Source: Flavobacteriaceae bacterium
GTDB taxonomy: Bacteria; Bacteroidota; Bacteroidia; Flavobacteriales; Weeksellaceae
DNA: 64,000 bases
Reading direction: 5' to 3'
Assembly (NCBI GenBank): GCA_012522185.1
Contig: JAAYKY010000057.1
Span: forward strand, 37,912 to 101,911
Both the position numbers and the translations under genes were made by a program. Below, piece by piece: positions 46,168 through 53,827 of the stretch (within the stretch, counting starts at the first letter, position 1; each line of letters starts with the position of its first letter). The notes under the pieces are model-generated. The model made no database searches. It saw only the letters and a list, made by a program, of their open reading frames with translations, and was not told where the DNA came from.

Positions 46168-46842
46168 TTAAATTCCCGATGGAGGCGCAGGGGCTTCCCC
46201 TTCGTTTTCACCACCTAAATTGTATATAACTTGACCGAGGTTTCGAAAAAATCGCTTGGGAAACAATACGATGTCGAAACTGTATTCGTAGGACCCCGAT
46301 TGCGGATTGGCATTTCTGGCACGGATTTCTACATGCCAGCTTCCACCACTTTCAAAGGTTCTCATCACAAAATTGTCATAGGTATAATTTGTGCCAAAAA
46401 AACCCGGTGCATTTACACGATAAATTCCTTGAGCACCACCCACTGGCGTAGCTTGAAAATTAGAAAGAGAAATCACGTATTTAGAAGTGGAGATATTCAG
46501 ATTCAAATCTGTTAGGTTATCTCTGTTAATTCCAGTGATACGATAAGGCTGAATGATGATGGGCATAATTTCTTGGTTGCCGACGAACTCCATCAATCGA
46601 CCGTCCACGGCAGATCCATGTGATTGGCTGGATTGATCTGTTGCGACAATCCTGAATTTATCCGGTCCGTAAACATTTCCATCATAGGAAGGCAGACTGT
46701 TGATATAAAACTTTTCACTGACGTAAACATCTCCCCCATCTACCTCAAGTAAATGATTGGGATTCGGAACACCGATTCCTACTTGTGCATTCGATACAAT
46801 ACAGGCTGTGAAAAACAGCCAACTAAAAAGGTTGGTTTTCAT
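46168..46842 (-). CDS. Secreted protein with QVGIG-LEVDG N-terminal motif, paralogue 2
   Basis: 224 residues. A signal peptide precedes AQVGIGVPNPNHLLEVDGGD. A central repeat-like beta region includes SKYVISLSNFQATPVGGAQG, comparable to KFYVSIGGFFVLTKDGGTS in the downstream paralogue, and GGSWHVEIRARNANPQSG aligns with GTWRLQFDLNNN. It shares gene order and 25-bp spacing with its neighbours, so all three are probably cotranscribed. No function known. Confidence 0.72.
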   Translation of the reverse strand: MKTNLFSWLFFTACIVSNAQVGIGVPNPNHLLEVDGGDVYVSEKFYINSLPSYDGNVYGPDKFRIVATDQSSQSHGSAVDGRLMEFVGNQEIMPIIIQPYRITGINRDNLTDLNLNISTSKYVISLSNFQATPVGGAQGIYRVNAPGFFGTNYTYDNFVMRTFESGGSWHVEIRARNANPQSGSYEYSFDIVLFPKRFFRNLGQVIYNLGGENEGEAPAPPSGI

Positions 46843-46868
46843 GATGATATAGTTATAGAGTGAGATTC

Positions 46869-47483
46869 TTAATAGCTTACAATCGGAGTAGAAGCTACAG
46901 CTGTTGTGCTGCCTCCCATACTTACCGTTTGCACTGGAAATATTTTGGCATAGGATTTAGGATAGACCACACAAGTGATGTACCAAGTTCCATTTGTATT
47001 AGAGGATACAGACGAGTAATCCGCCTCCAAATGCCAAGTGTTTCCAATGTTTTTTGCCCGTGCCACCGGAGGTGCAGGATTTGTTCCTACCAAATTACGG
47101 TCAAACCAAGCAGAAAGTATAACAAGGGCATAGTCTTCGGCACTGATTTTTGTGTCGAAATCAAGTACCCAATCACCGTCAACATTGGTGAGCTGATAAG
47201 TTAAGATGGATGATATCCCTCCTGAATTGCCATTGGCTCCTAAGTCAAGGTGTTCGACCGCACCGGTTGCTTGGTTTTGTACGAGATAAACAAAGGTTTC
47301 TCTTTCGGCAATAGATACAGCTGGTAGGTTTTCAGGGAGTAAAACACTTCCTGATTTCATACTACCGTTTACATCCAATGCAGCGCCTGCTCTTGGTGTG
47401 TCGGTATTAATGCCCACTTGAGAAAAACAAAATGTTGAAATGAAAAATAGGGCGTACCCCATTAAGGATTTGGTTGTTTTCAT
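46869..47483 (-). CDS. Secreted protein with QVGIN-LDVNG N-terminal motif, paralogue 1
   Basis: 204 residues. A signal peptide precedes SQVGINTDTPRAGAALDVNG, then SAEDYALVILSAWFDRNLV, KNIGNTWHLEADYSSVSSNTNG and YAKIFPVQTVSMGG. The last parts align with the two following paralogues. It is the first gene of the trio, 94 bp from rpe. The motif is known from Bacteroidota proteins exported to the surface; the specific role is unknown. Confidence 0.72.
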   Translation of the reverse strand: MKTTKSLMGYALFFISTFCFSQVGINTDTPRAGAALDVNGSMKSGSVLLPENLPAVSIAERETFVYLVQNQATGAVEHLDLGANGNSGGISSILTYQLTNVDGDWVLDFDTKISAEDYALVILSAWFDRNLVGTNPAPPVARAKNIGNTWHLEADYSSVSSNTNGTWYITCVVYPKSYAKIFPVQTVSMGGSTTAVASTPIVSY

Positions 47484-47577
47484 AGATATAGGATAGTAGA
47501 GTTGAGGGCAAAACTACAAATTCCTATCAAATAAAAAAAATTTTCTAAGAAATATTATGAAATAGTTGAATTTTCAT

Positions 47578-48225
47578 TTACAAATAAGCCATTTCATTGA
47601 TAACTTCTTCTGGATGTGGAGCACTGAAAACTGCGCTTCCTGCCACGAGTACATCGGCACCTAATTGTGTGAGTTGTGCCGCATTTCCGGGAGAGACTCC
47701 ACCGTCGATCTCGATGAGTACTTCCGCATTTTTTCGGTCGATTAATTCCGCAGCCTGAACAATTTTCTCATAAGTATGCTGTATGAACTTTTGTCCGCCA
47801 AATCCGGGATTTACGCTCATAATCAAAAGTAAATCAATGTCTTTGATGATGTCTTCCATTAAATGCACAGGTGTATGCGGATTCAAGGCCACGCCGGCTT
47901 TCATACCTTCGTCTTTTATTGCCTGAATTGTACGGTGCAAATGAGTGGAAGCTTCGTAATGAACCGTCAAAACATCGGCGCCTACTTCCTTAAAGTCTTT
48001 GATGTAGCGCTCAGGTTGAACGATCATCAAATGAACGTCCATCACTTTGTCAGACAACTCATCGATGGCTTTGATGACCGGCATTCCGTAGGAAATATTC
48101 GGAACAAAAACGCCGTCCATCACATCGAGATGAATCCACTGCGCATCACTGCGGTTAATCATTTCAATGTCTCTTTGCAGGTTTGCAAAGTCGGCAGCTA
48201 AAACAGAAGGAGCGATAATCGGCAT
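47578..48225 (-). CDS. rpe: Ribulose-phosphate 3-epimerase
   Basis: 215 residues, complete TIM barrel. Motifs: IAPSVLAADFANLQRDI, WIHLDVMDGVFVPNISYG, DVHLMIVQPERYI, MSVNPGFGGQKFI and IEIDGGVSPGNA. It interconverts ribulose 5-phosphate and xylulose 5-phosphate in the pentose phosphate pathway. Confidence 0.97.
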   Translation of the reverse strand: MPIIAPSVLAADFANLQRDIEMINRSDAQWIHLDVMDGVFVPNISYGMPVIKAIDELSDKVMDVHLMIVQPERYIKDFKEVGADVLTVHYEASTHLHRTIQAIKDEGMKAGVALNPHTPVHLMEDIIKDIDLLLIMSVNPGFGGQKFIQHTYEKIVQAAELIDRKNAEVLIEIDGGVSPGNAAQLTQLGADVLVAGSAVFSAPHPEEVINEMAYL

Positions 48226-48241
48226 AGTGATTTGTTTTGGG

Positions 48242-48249
48242 CAAAGATA
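48242..48249 (-). promoter_or_regulatory. -7 box TATCTTTG of rpe
   Basis: The minus-strand TATCTTTG matches TAnnTTTG 16 bp before the rpe ATG. Confidence 0.5.
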
Positions 48250-48299
48250 AAGTATATTGATCGTATAGAAGTGCTTTTCATTTTTTCCTTTCTAATTCT

Positions 48300-48545
48300 T
48301 CAATACGTTCTTCCTTCGATACGTTTTTCATAATATTCTATTGGTTTGTCAGAAAACAAATCTTCTGGTTTAAATTCTAAAATCTTGGATAATTTCTCTA
48401 AATGAGTAGCCCAAGAATAAGTCTCTCCGGATTCTATTCGCTGATAGGTGGATTGTGATATTCCTAATAAATCCGAAATCTCTTCCTGAGTTATGCCCTT
48501 AGTCTTTCTAATTTTCCGAATACGATTTCCTATGGTTTTCTTCAT
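48300..48545 (-). CDS. XRE family helix-turn-helix regulator
   Basis: 81 residues. Nearly the whole protein is an HTH_3 domain: IRKIRKTKGITQEEISDLLG and ISQSTYQRIESGETYSWATH, then LEKLSKILEFKPEDLFS. It is divergent from the large lipoprotein/toxin-like gene at 48692. The shared intergenic region holds a perfect AGGGTA-N4-TACCCT palindrome, a plausible site for this protein, so it probably autoregulates and controls the neighbouring locus. Confidence 0.85.
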   Translation of the reverse strand: MKKTIGNRIRKIRKTKGITQEEISDLLGISQSTYQRIESGETYSWATHLEKLSKILEFKPEDLFSDKPIEYYEKRIEGRTY

Positions 48546-48605
48546 GGTTAGTTGGTTAGTGAAATTATAAAGCTACATAATTTTTTTTAAGAGAAATGCA
48601 TAATT

Positions 48606-48638
48606 AGGGTAAAAATACCCTATAACTGAATAAGGGTA
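48606..48638. promoter_or_regulatory. Candidate XRE operator: AGGGTA/TACCCT palindrome plus third half-site
   Basis: AGGGTA-AAAA-TACCCT (48606-48621) is a perfect 6-bp-arm palindrome. A third AGGGTA lies at 48633-48638. The cluster ends 15 bp before the -7 box at 48654, covering the expected -33 region, which suits a repressor site. Inferred from position and symmetry. Confidence 0.5.
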
Positions 48639-48653
48639 ACTGCAAAAAGAGTG

Positions 48654-48661
48654 TATATTCG
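48654..48661 (+). promoter_or_regulatory. -7 box TATATTCG of the toxin-like locus
   Basis: It matches TAnnTTTG with one mismatch and is the same 8-mer found at the tRNA-Gly promoter. It lies 30 bp before ATG 48692. Confidence 0.45.
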
Positions 48662-48691
48662 CTTATAACTTCTAACTTTAAATTAAACAGA

Positions 48692-50289
48692 ATGAAACGA
48701 GTAATTTATTTTTTATTATTAAGTGTAGCAGCTTTTTCTTGTTCTGATGATGATCATTTATCAAAAGCAGAAAATAATAAAGTCGCGCATACAGAAATTA
48801 TTACAAAGAAAATATCTTGGGAAGAAATACAGCATGAAATTGTCAAGAGTGCAATAGAAGAGTTGAGAGGTCAGCTCTCACAAGATATTTCTTTTGCTAG
48901 AGGCGGGAGTGATTTATTATCTGGCCTGTCCATTGTTCAGGATAATATAATTTACAAAGAATATTACGGGAGGTATTCTTATACATTTGCTACCCATAGA
49001 GAGGAGTCAAACGGCTTTTTAGAAAATATAATTATTGAAGTGGGGCAGAATGGGGAATACTCGGAATCTTTAATCCAATATGAAATGTCTCAAGAAGAGA
49101 TAGCATGGTTAGCAGCAGGGGAAATTTTGACTTAGATGACCGATTAATCATTTATACACCATTAGAGGGAGTTAATTTCAGTGATATATTAGGCCGAAGT
49201 GCTGGTTGTTACACAGTCGAATGGAGTGCACCTGTACGTTGGTGTTCCAATCTGGGAATGTCAGAACAAGATGCTTTTAATTTAGGATACTCCCAGAGTG
49301 AGTGCGGTTTGGTAGTGGTTTATACTGTCACCATAACGGATCATTGTAGTGAAAGTGAAGGCGGTGACGGAGGAAATGGAGGGCTACCGGGAAATGGAGG
49401 CAATCCATATAACCCTTATGATCCTTGGGGTGGTCAAGGTGGTGGCCCAAATAATGGCGGACCACAAGGCCCAATTACTGACCCGAATCCAGGCGGAGGT
49501 GGGAATTCTAATACTTTTGGTTTTACTTTTACTCAATGGCAATGGATGAATAATAATGGTGCAGTTAAATCTCAGATTATAGGCTATCTCTCACAAGGAG
49601 GAGACTTTAGTTTTGCAACGGAGTTACTTGATTTGCTAATAGAATTAAACTATACCACGCCTATATTTACAACTGCAGACTATCCTGGGAAAAATGAGGG
49701 ATTCCCTTTTAATTGGTGGAAGAATACTCATTGGATGAATAATAACTTTTATTTAGGTTTGGACGAAAATACCCAAGGTCCCGGAATTGGCGATTTGACT
49801 GCAGAGGAGTTAATCTTATCAGCTACATTCCCTACTGCTGCTATAACAATATGGGCTAATGTTCAACCTGCATTTGACATGTCTGTGGCAAGAGTTGCTA
49901 ACAATGGGAATCCTTATCAAGGATATAATGATAAAAGAGATGCCTTTCGTCATGCATACTTCAATGCATTAAATACTCGGGATGTTTTTGCTCAAATGCC
50001 AATATGGGGTGGCCCTCCTATCTTAGCAAGAGAGATTGTTAGGCTTTTTGGAATTGCCCATGAATCCGAAGTGCCTGCAAATATGATTAAAGAAAAAATT
50101 ATGGATTTGCATAACAACGAAGTAGGAATACAGTATTGTACAGATTGCTATCCCGGATTCACTACTGATAATGAGATTGCTAATGCCATAATGAATTTTT
50201 TAAACAATGGTAACTTAAGATATTTGCATCCTCTAAACTCAAATAATACGATTAACTCCAACACTCAAATAATTCCAACAAATCAATAA
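48692..50289 (+). pseudogene. Large lipoprotein with C-terminal His-rich toxin-like domain, broken by one frameshift
   Basis: Two frames form one gene. The first part (48692-49135) gives a lipoprotein signal (LLSVAAFSCSDDD) and a helical region, reading to AWLAAG. Adding one base to the G4 run near 49118-49121 continues directly into GNFDLDDRLIIYTPLEG and on to 50289, about 530 residues. A Gly/Asn/Pro-rich linker (about 100 bp after 49350) precedes the C-terminal domain with DYPGKNEGFPFNWWKN, DKRDAFRHAYFNALNTR, AHESEVP and MDLHNNEVGIQYC. Conserved D-RH, AHE and LHNN suggest a metal-dependent enzyme; I recall similar segments in domains named DUF6973, unverified. A separate protein starting at ATG 49105 is possible but would lack an export signal. 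Confidence 0.7.
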
Positions 50290-50297
50290 TTAAAAAA

Positions 50298-50615
50298 ATG
50301 TTTATAAGACTTGCAACATCACTCTTTTTTTTAGGAATAATTATTTCTTGTGATAATTATAATGGGTACATTAACATAAAAGATGTTTCAAGAGATACAA
50401 TTATTTCTATAAAAAGTACTAATAGGAATCCGAGTGTGTTAGTTTTAAAGGTAAACGGTACTATTGATTCCGATATTGCAATAAATTCTGTTATAATACC
50501 TAAAGGAAATGTGAATAAAAAAATACTATTGGACTCGTATAGTCAAATTACCGAGATAAAGTACGAACATAAAAATGTTCAGGCTGGTAAACTTTCTATA
50601 AAGTACAAATATTAA
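50298..50615 (+). CDS. Small lipoprotein, candidate immunity protein (type A)
   Basis: 105 residues. The lipoprotein signal ends at the Cys in LGIIISCDNY, followed by a small beta-rich domain ending AGKLSIKYKY. It starts 8 bp after the large toxin-like gene, the normal place for an immunity gene. It resembles the lipoprotein at 52618 in its C-terminal half (GxL-I pattern after a Lys/Tyr-rich strand). The immunity role is inferred from context. Confidence 0.65.
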   Translation: MFIRLATSLFFLGIIISCDNYNGYINIKDVSRDTIISIKSTNRNPSVLVLKVNGTIDSDIAINSVIIPKGNVNKKILLDSYSQITEIKYEHKNVQAGKLSIKYKY

Positions 50616-50642
50616 AAAGTAATGAAAAAATAAGAATACTCA

Positions 50643-51557
50643 ATGAAATTATACTTAACATATACAATTGTGATGCTCACTTTATTCTTCGCAGCATTTA
50701 CATTCGCTCAGGAAGATAATTATCAGGAAATTGGTTTAACGGAAGAAGAAATTCTTTATCTTAATGAAAATTTAGATGTAAAAAAAGGCATTGATGAATA
50801 TTTGGAACAGTCAAATCCATTAACAAATGAGAACAAAAAATTTGTTAAAGACTTGGTTGCTCTACTTTGCGAAATGGATTATAAGATGCCTGTTTATACA
50901 AAAGACGATTATCCGGGAAAAGAAGAGGGCTGGCCTTTTGAATGGTGGAAGAATAGCACTTGGCTTGACAATAACTTTTCCTTAGATCCGTATCACGAAT
51001 ACAAAGATCTCACAAAAGAAGAAAAATAATTGGTTAAACTATTTCCGACTTTGGCTGCTTTTATGGCTATAAACAGAGGAATCGCTGAAGCTGAAACTAT
51101 TTCAAGATTTGGAACTAATGGATTAAATGATAAGGCAGATGCCTTCAGGCACGCTTATTTTAATGCTTTGAATACTCGTTCGGCAACCTTAGCTGTTGTA
51201 GGTGATGGAGCAAAAGTTGTACGAAGATTTGGAGAAGCGCATGAAACAGAAGTTCCATCTCAATTACAACTTGAAGTTCAAATGGATTTACACAATAACG
51301 AAGTTGGGATACAATATTGTTCAGATTGCTATCCCGGATTTACAACAGACCAAACAATTTCCAACGGCATTATGCAACTGTTGTTAAACGGAAGTTTAAA
51401 TTATTTATTTCCTACGCTACCACCTCCATTTTTTTCCGATGGTACTCCAAACCCTAATGGTGACCCCAATTTTTATGGTGCCAATGGAACAAATGATCTG
51501 CAAACCGCCACACATGGTATTACTTCAAGTACACAAATCATTCCAACAAATCAATAA
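50643..51557 (+). pseudogene. Second toxin-like gene, signal peptide plus His-rich domain, interrupted by TAA
   Basis: One frame of 305 codons from a signal peptide (LTLFFAAFTFAQ) to IIPTNQ, broken only by TAA at 51027-51029. The product aligns with the first toxin-like gene on both sides: DYPGKEEGWPFEWWKN; DLTKEEK then stop then LVKLFPTLAAF against DLTAEELILSATFPTAA; then DKADAFRHAYFNALNTR, AHETEVP and MDLHNNEVGIQYC. So a single codon was changed, not a fusion of two genes. It lacks the lipobox and Gly-rich linker of the first copy. It would be silent as a full protein unless the stop is read through. Confidence 0.75.
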
Positions 51558-51559
51558 AT

Positions 51560-51937
51560 ATGGCTTATCCTATTACCAAACCATACATTAAACTGTTATT
51601 GATTTTGCTCGTTGTAGCAAGTTGTAATAACCAAAAGAATACTATTTTATCTTTTGAAAACCACTCCAACATTCACATTGATAGTGTAGTTTTTTCAGTT
51701 CACAATTATACTCATAAAATGACAAATATTCAGCCCAATGCTATTATAAAGAACAGGGTATATCTTGATTCGGTAAACCTACATTCACATAGCCTTACTA
51801 TAATTGCAAAACTGTATATAAAAGACAGCGTATTTCGGGGAGCGGTAGATTATAATGATCTATCTGGCAGTCTTAAAAAAGAATATAAACTTGTTCTCAA
51901 TAAAGATTTAAGCACAAAAATTATTTCATCTAATTAA
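51560..51937 (+). CDS. Small lipoprotein, candidate immunity protein (type B)
   Basis: 125 residues. Signal with lipobox LLVVASCNN. The mature part is beta-rich and closes with VDYNDLSGSLKKEYKLVLNK. It is a clear paralogue of the lipoprotein at 52019 (YNDLIGYLNHDYTIILNK). It starts 2 bp after the second toxin-like gene. Immunity is inferred from position. Confidence 0.65.
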   Translation: MAYPITKPYIKLLLILLVVASCNNQKNTILSFENHSNIHIDSVVFSVHNYTHKMTNIQPNAIIKNRVYLDSVNLHSHSLTIIAKLYIKDSVFRGAVDYNDLSGSLKKEYKLVLNKDLSTKIISSN

Positions 51938-51959
51938 ATTGAAAGTATTAAGTGTCCAT

Positions 51960-52014
51960 AAACCGTCACACATGGTATTACTTCAAGTACACAAATCATT
52001 CCAACAAATCAATA
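51960..52014 (+). repeat. 55-bp copy of the toxin-like gene 3' end
   Basis: This segment repeats 51502-51556 with one mismatch in 55 bp (C at 51508, T at 51966). It encodes the tail HGITSSTQIIPTNQ and is out of any complete gene here. It sits immediately before the next small lipoprotein, exactly as the original tail does, so it marks a duplicated tail-plus-lipoprotein unit whose upstream part was lost. Confidence 0.9.
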
Positions 52015-52018
52015 GAAT

Positions 52019-52396
52019 ATGAGATTGCTTTATACAATTTTTCTTGGATTTCTTATCGTTGGTTGTTCTGCTCAAAAGGAACATACAGTAACATTTATTA
52101 ATCAATCCGATACTACAATAGATAGTATAACAATTGGTGTAGCATCTGCGGATGTTTATGCAGTAAAACATACAAATATTGAACCCTCAGATACGGTAGT
52201 CTCAGCCATTCCACGTAATAAGCCAAAGTCAAACAAACATGATATAACAATTTTCATCACAATTTTTATAAAAGATCAGGATGTTATTTATAAATACTCT
52301 TATAATGATTTGATAGGATATTTAAATCACGACTATACTATAATACTGAATAAGGAAAAGGAAGTAGAATGGCAATATCCATCTAGCAACTATTAA
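52019..52396 (+). CDS. Small lipoprotein, candidate immunity protein (type B)
   Basis: 125 residues, lipobox LIVGCSAQ. It has the same domain plan and C-terminal YNDLIGYL-DYTIILNK pattern as the gene at 51560, with divergent sequence elsewhere. It is preceded by the 55-bp duplicated tail and followed 9 bp later by a partial toxin copy. It is an array member; function is inferred. Confidence 0.65.
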   Translation: MRLLYTIFLGFLIVGCSAQKEHTVTFINQSDTTIDSITIGVASADVYAVKHTNIEPSDTVVSAIPRNKPKSNKHDITIFITIFIKDQDVIYKYSYNDLIGYLNHDYTIILNKEKEVEWQYPSSNY

Positions 52397-52405
52397 AAAA
52401 AACAA

Positions 52406-52621
52406 ATGGATTTACACAATAACGAAGTTGGGATACAATATTGTTCAGATTGTTACCCCGGATATACGACAGACCAAACAATTTCCAATGGCATAATGCA
52501 GCTACTTTTAAATGGGGAAATGAAGTATTTAGATCCTTTAGATTTTGATATTTCTCCCTATTGGCCTACCGGTTTAAATGGTATAACATCGTCAACTGCT
52601 ATAAAATGGACAAATCAATGA
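52406..52621 (+). pseudogene. Partial copy of the toxin-like C-terminus (71 codons)
   Basis: It begins exactly at the conserved ATG of MDLHNNEVGIQYC and reads through SDCYPGYTTDQTISNGIMQL to a divergent tail ending SSTAIKWTNQ. It lacks the export signal and the DAFRHAY and AHE motifs, so it cannot be a full enzyme. The first 47 bp match 51282 onward exactly. It probably provides sequence for recombination rather than protein, although it has a start codon. Confidence 0.7.
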
Positions 52622-52956
52622 GTAAGATCTTACCCCTTCTAATTTCTTTATTCGTTTTGACACACTTGAGTTGTGATAGATTACAGCAACGAGAAGAATT
52701 TATAATTGATATAAAAAATCCGGATGAAGAAAAAACAATTTCATTTAAACTAAAAAAAACTTATTCATTTCAAGCAATGAGAATACTTGAAAATTCATTA
52801 GATGATACATGTTTAATTGGAGTTATGAAAATTTCGCCGGGCTCAAAAGGTAATATTTATAAAATTGAGTTCTTTGCTGACTCATTGACTTACAAATACC
52901 TTCCATATAAGGCATCAAAAGGGACTCTTCAAATTGAACATTCTTTTTTCGATTAA
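52618..52956 (+). CDS. Small lipoprotein, candidate immunity protein (type A)
   Basis: 112 residues from ATG 52618, overlapping the partial toxin stop by 4 bp (ATGA). Lipobox LTHLSCD. The mature part is charged and beta-rich, ending KGTLQIEHSFFD, which loosely parallels the C-terminus of the lipoprotein at 50298. A start 57 bp upstream would remove the signal from the N-terminus and is rejected. Confidence 0.65.
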   Translation: MSKILPLLISLFVLTHLSCDRLQQREEFIIDIKNPDEEKTISFKLKKTYSFQAMRILENSLDDTCLIGVMKISPGSKGNIYKIEFFADSLTYKYLPYKASKGTLQIEHSFFD

Positions 52957-52984
52957 CATAAAACTTTAATTGAATTACAAATAA

Positions 52985-53212
52985 ATGGATTTGCATAACA
53001 ACGAAGTAGGAATACAGTATTGCTCAAACTGTTACCCCGGATATACGACAGATCAGACAATTTCCAACGGCATTATGCAACTGTTGTTAAACGGAAGTTT
53101 AAATTACCTAGACCCATTATCTTACCCTGTGGAATATCCAAACTATGGAATCATTCCATGTACAGGAAGCAATAGTTCAAGTTGTACTAAAATCATACCT
53201 ACAAATCAGTGA
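52985..53212 (+). pseudogene. Second partial toxin C-terminus (75 codons), mosaic
   Basis: It again starts at MDLHNNEVGIQYC and ends KIIPTNQ. The first 38 bp equal the copy at 50101 (silent differences from the others). The middle (TTACCCCGGATATACGACAG) equals the copy at 52406, and the last part (CAATTTCCAACGGCATTATG onward) equals the copy at 51282. No lipoprotein follows; the next gene is a tiny membrane protein. It is the distal end of the array. Confidence 0.72.
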
Positions 53213-53270
53213 AAAAATGCGAAATTTGGGGAATGCCCTCATGGCTAAGAATCGACTAAAAATTTAAAAT

Positions 53271-53423
53271 ATGGAAATAGATATTCATCCAATTTATATG
53301 GAATTTATTGCTCAAATAATTACCTTCATACTAATTATTTTAGCCATTCTACTTTTTCTTAAATTATTTAAGTATTTAAACCTTAAAATTAAATATCTAA
53401 GAAAAAAATTAGAAGAAGAGTAG
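53271..53423 (+). CDS. Small single-helix membrane protein (50 aa)
   Basis: 50 codons: a short N-terminus (MEIDIHPIYMEFIAQ), one strongly hydrophobic helix (IITFILIILAILLFLKLF) and a basic-to-acidic tail (RKKLEEE). No family recognised. It lies at the end of the toxin-like array, so it may belong to that region, but small proteins of this shape are common. Coding status is moderate: start and stop are clean and the composition is protein-like. Confidence 0.5.
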   Translation: MEIDIHPIYMEFIAQIITFILIILAILLFLKLFKYLNLKIKYLRKKLEEE

Positions 53424-53561
53424 GCGTAGATAATAGGTAAGAATCTAAAATAGAAATCTCAGTTGAGGATTTCTCCTATGGATGGGAATGGAATTACAGT
53501 TTTTAAGTATCTTTACGTTCGTAGTATGGATTGTAATAAATAAACATCAAAAACTAATCAT

Positions 53562-53760
53562 ATGACAAGGAAAAACCGAGCATTATTGCTTTTATTATTT
53601 TTTGGGAGTAATTGCGATAATTAATGGAGCTTATATAAAAATCAATGGAAACCCGAACGGAATTTATGTTTTGTGTGGAGGAGCTTTCCTGAAATTTTTC
53701 AGTAGTATAGGATTGATTTTAAATAATTATAAAAGATTCACGACAAAAACCAGTAATTAA
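53562..53760 (+). pseudogene. Small two-helix membrane protein gene, frameshifted
   Basis: ATG 53562 opens MTRKNRALLLLLFF. One base too many in the T6/G3 run near 53597-53605 throws it out of frame. The next frame continues VIAIINGAYIKINGNPNGIY and a second hydrophobic segment to TAA 53758-53760. Together they make a credible protein of about 65 residues. Apart from this, 53424-53827 holds only the terminator. Confidence 0.45.
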
Positions 53761-53779
53761 AATACAATCAAAAACAGAG

Positions 53780-53802
53780 ACGCCCGTTCATCGAACGGGC
53801 GT
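53780..53802. terminator. Hairpin downstream of rpoD
   Basis: A perfect 10-bp stem ACGCCCGTTC / GAACGGGCGT with an ATC loop. On the minus strand a T-rich tract follows, consistent with rpoD termination. Confidence 0.75.
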
Positions 53803-53827
53803 TTGGGATTATATAATTTGGGGTTAT

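Noticed and set aside
51027..51029. Programmed readthrough or two separate genes at the TAA
   Set aside because: Alignment with the first toxin-like gene is continuous across the stop, and the downstream frame begins at a TTG with no independent signal. A simple nonsense mutation is the shorter explanation, though readthrough cannot be excluded.
48546..53260. CRISPR array or integron
   Set aside because: The repeats are long, gene-derived and irregularly spaced, no attC-like sites or cas/integrase genes occur, and the interspersed sequences are coding.
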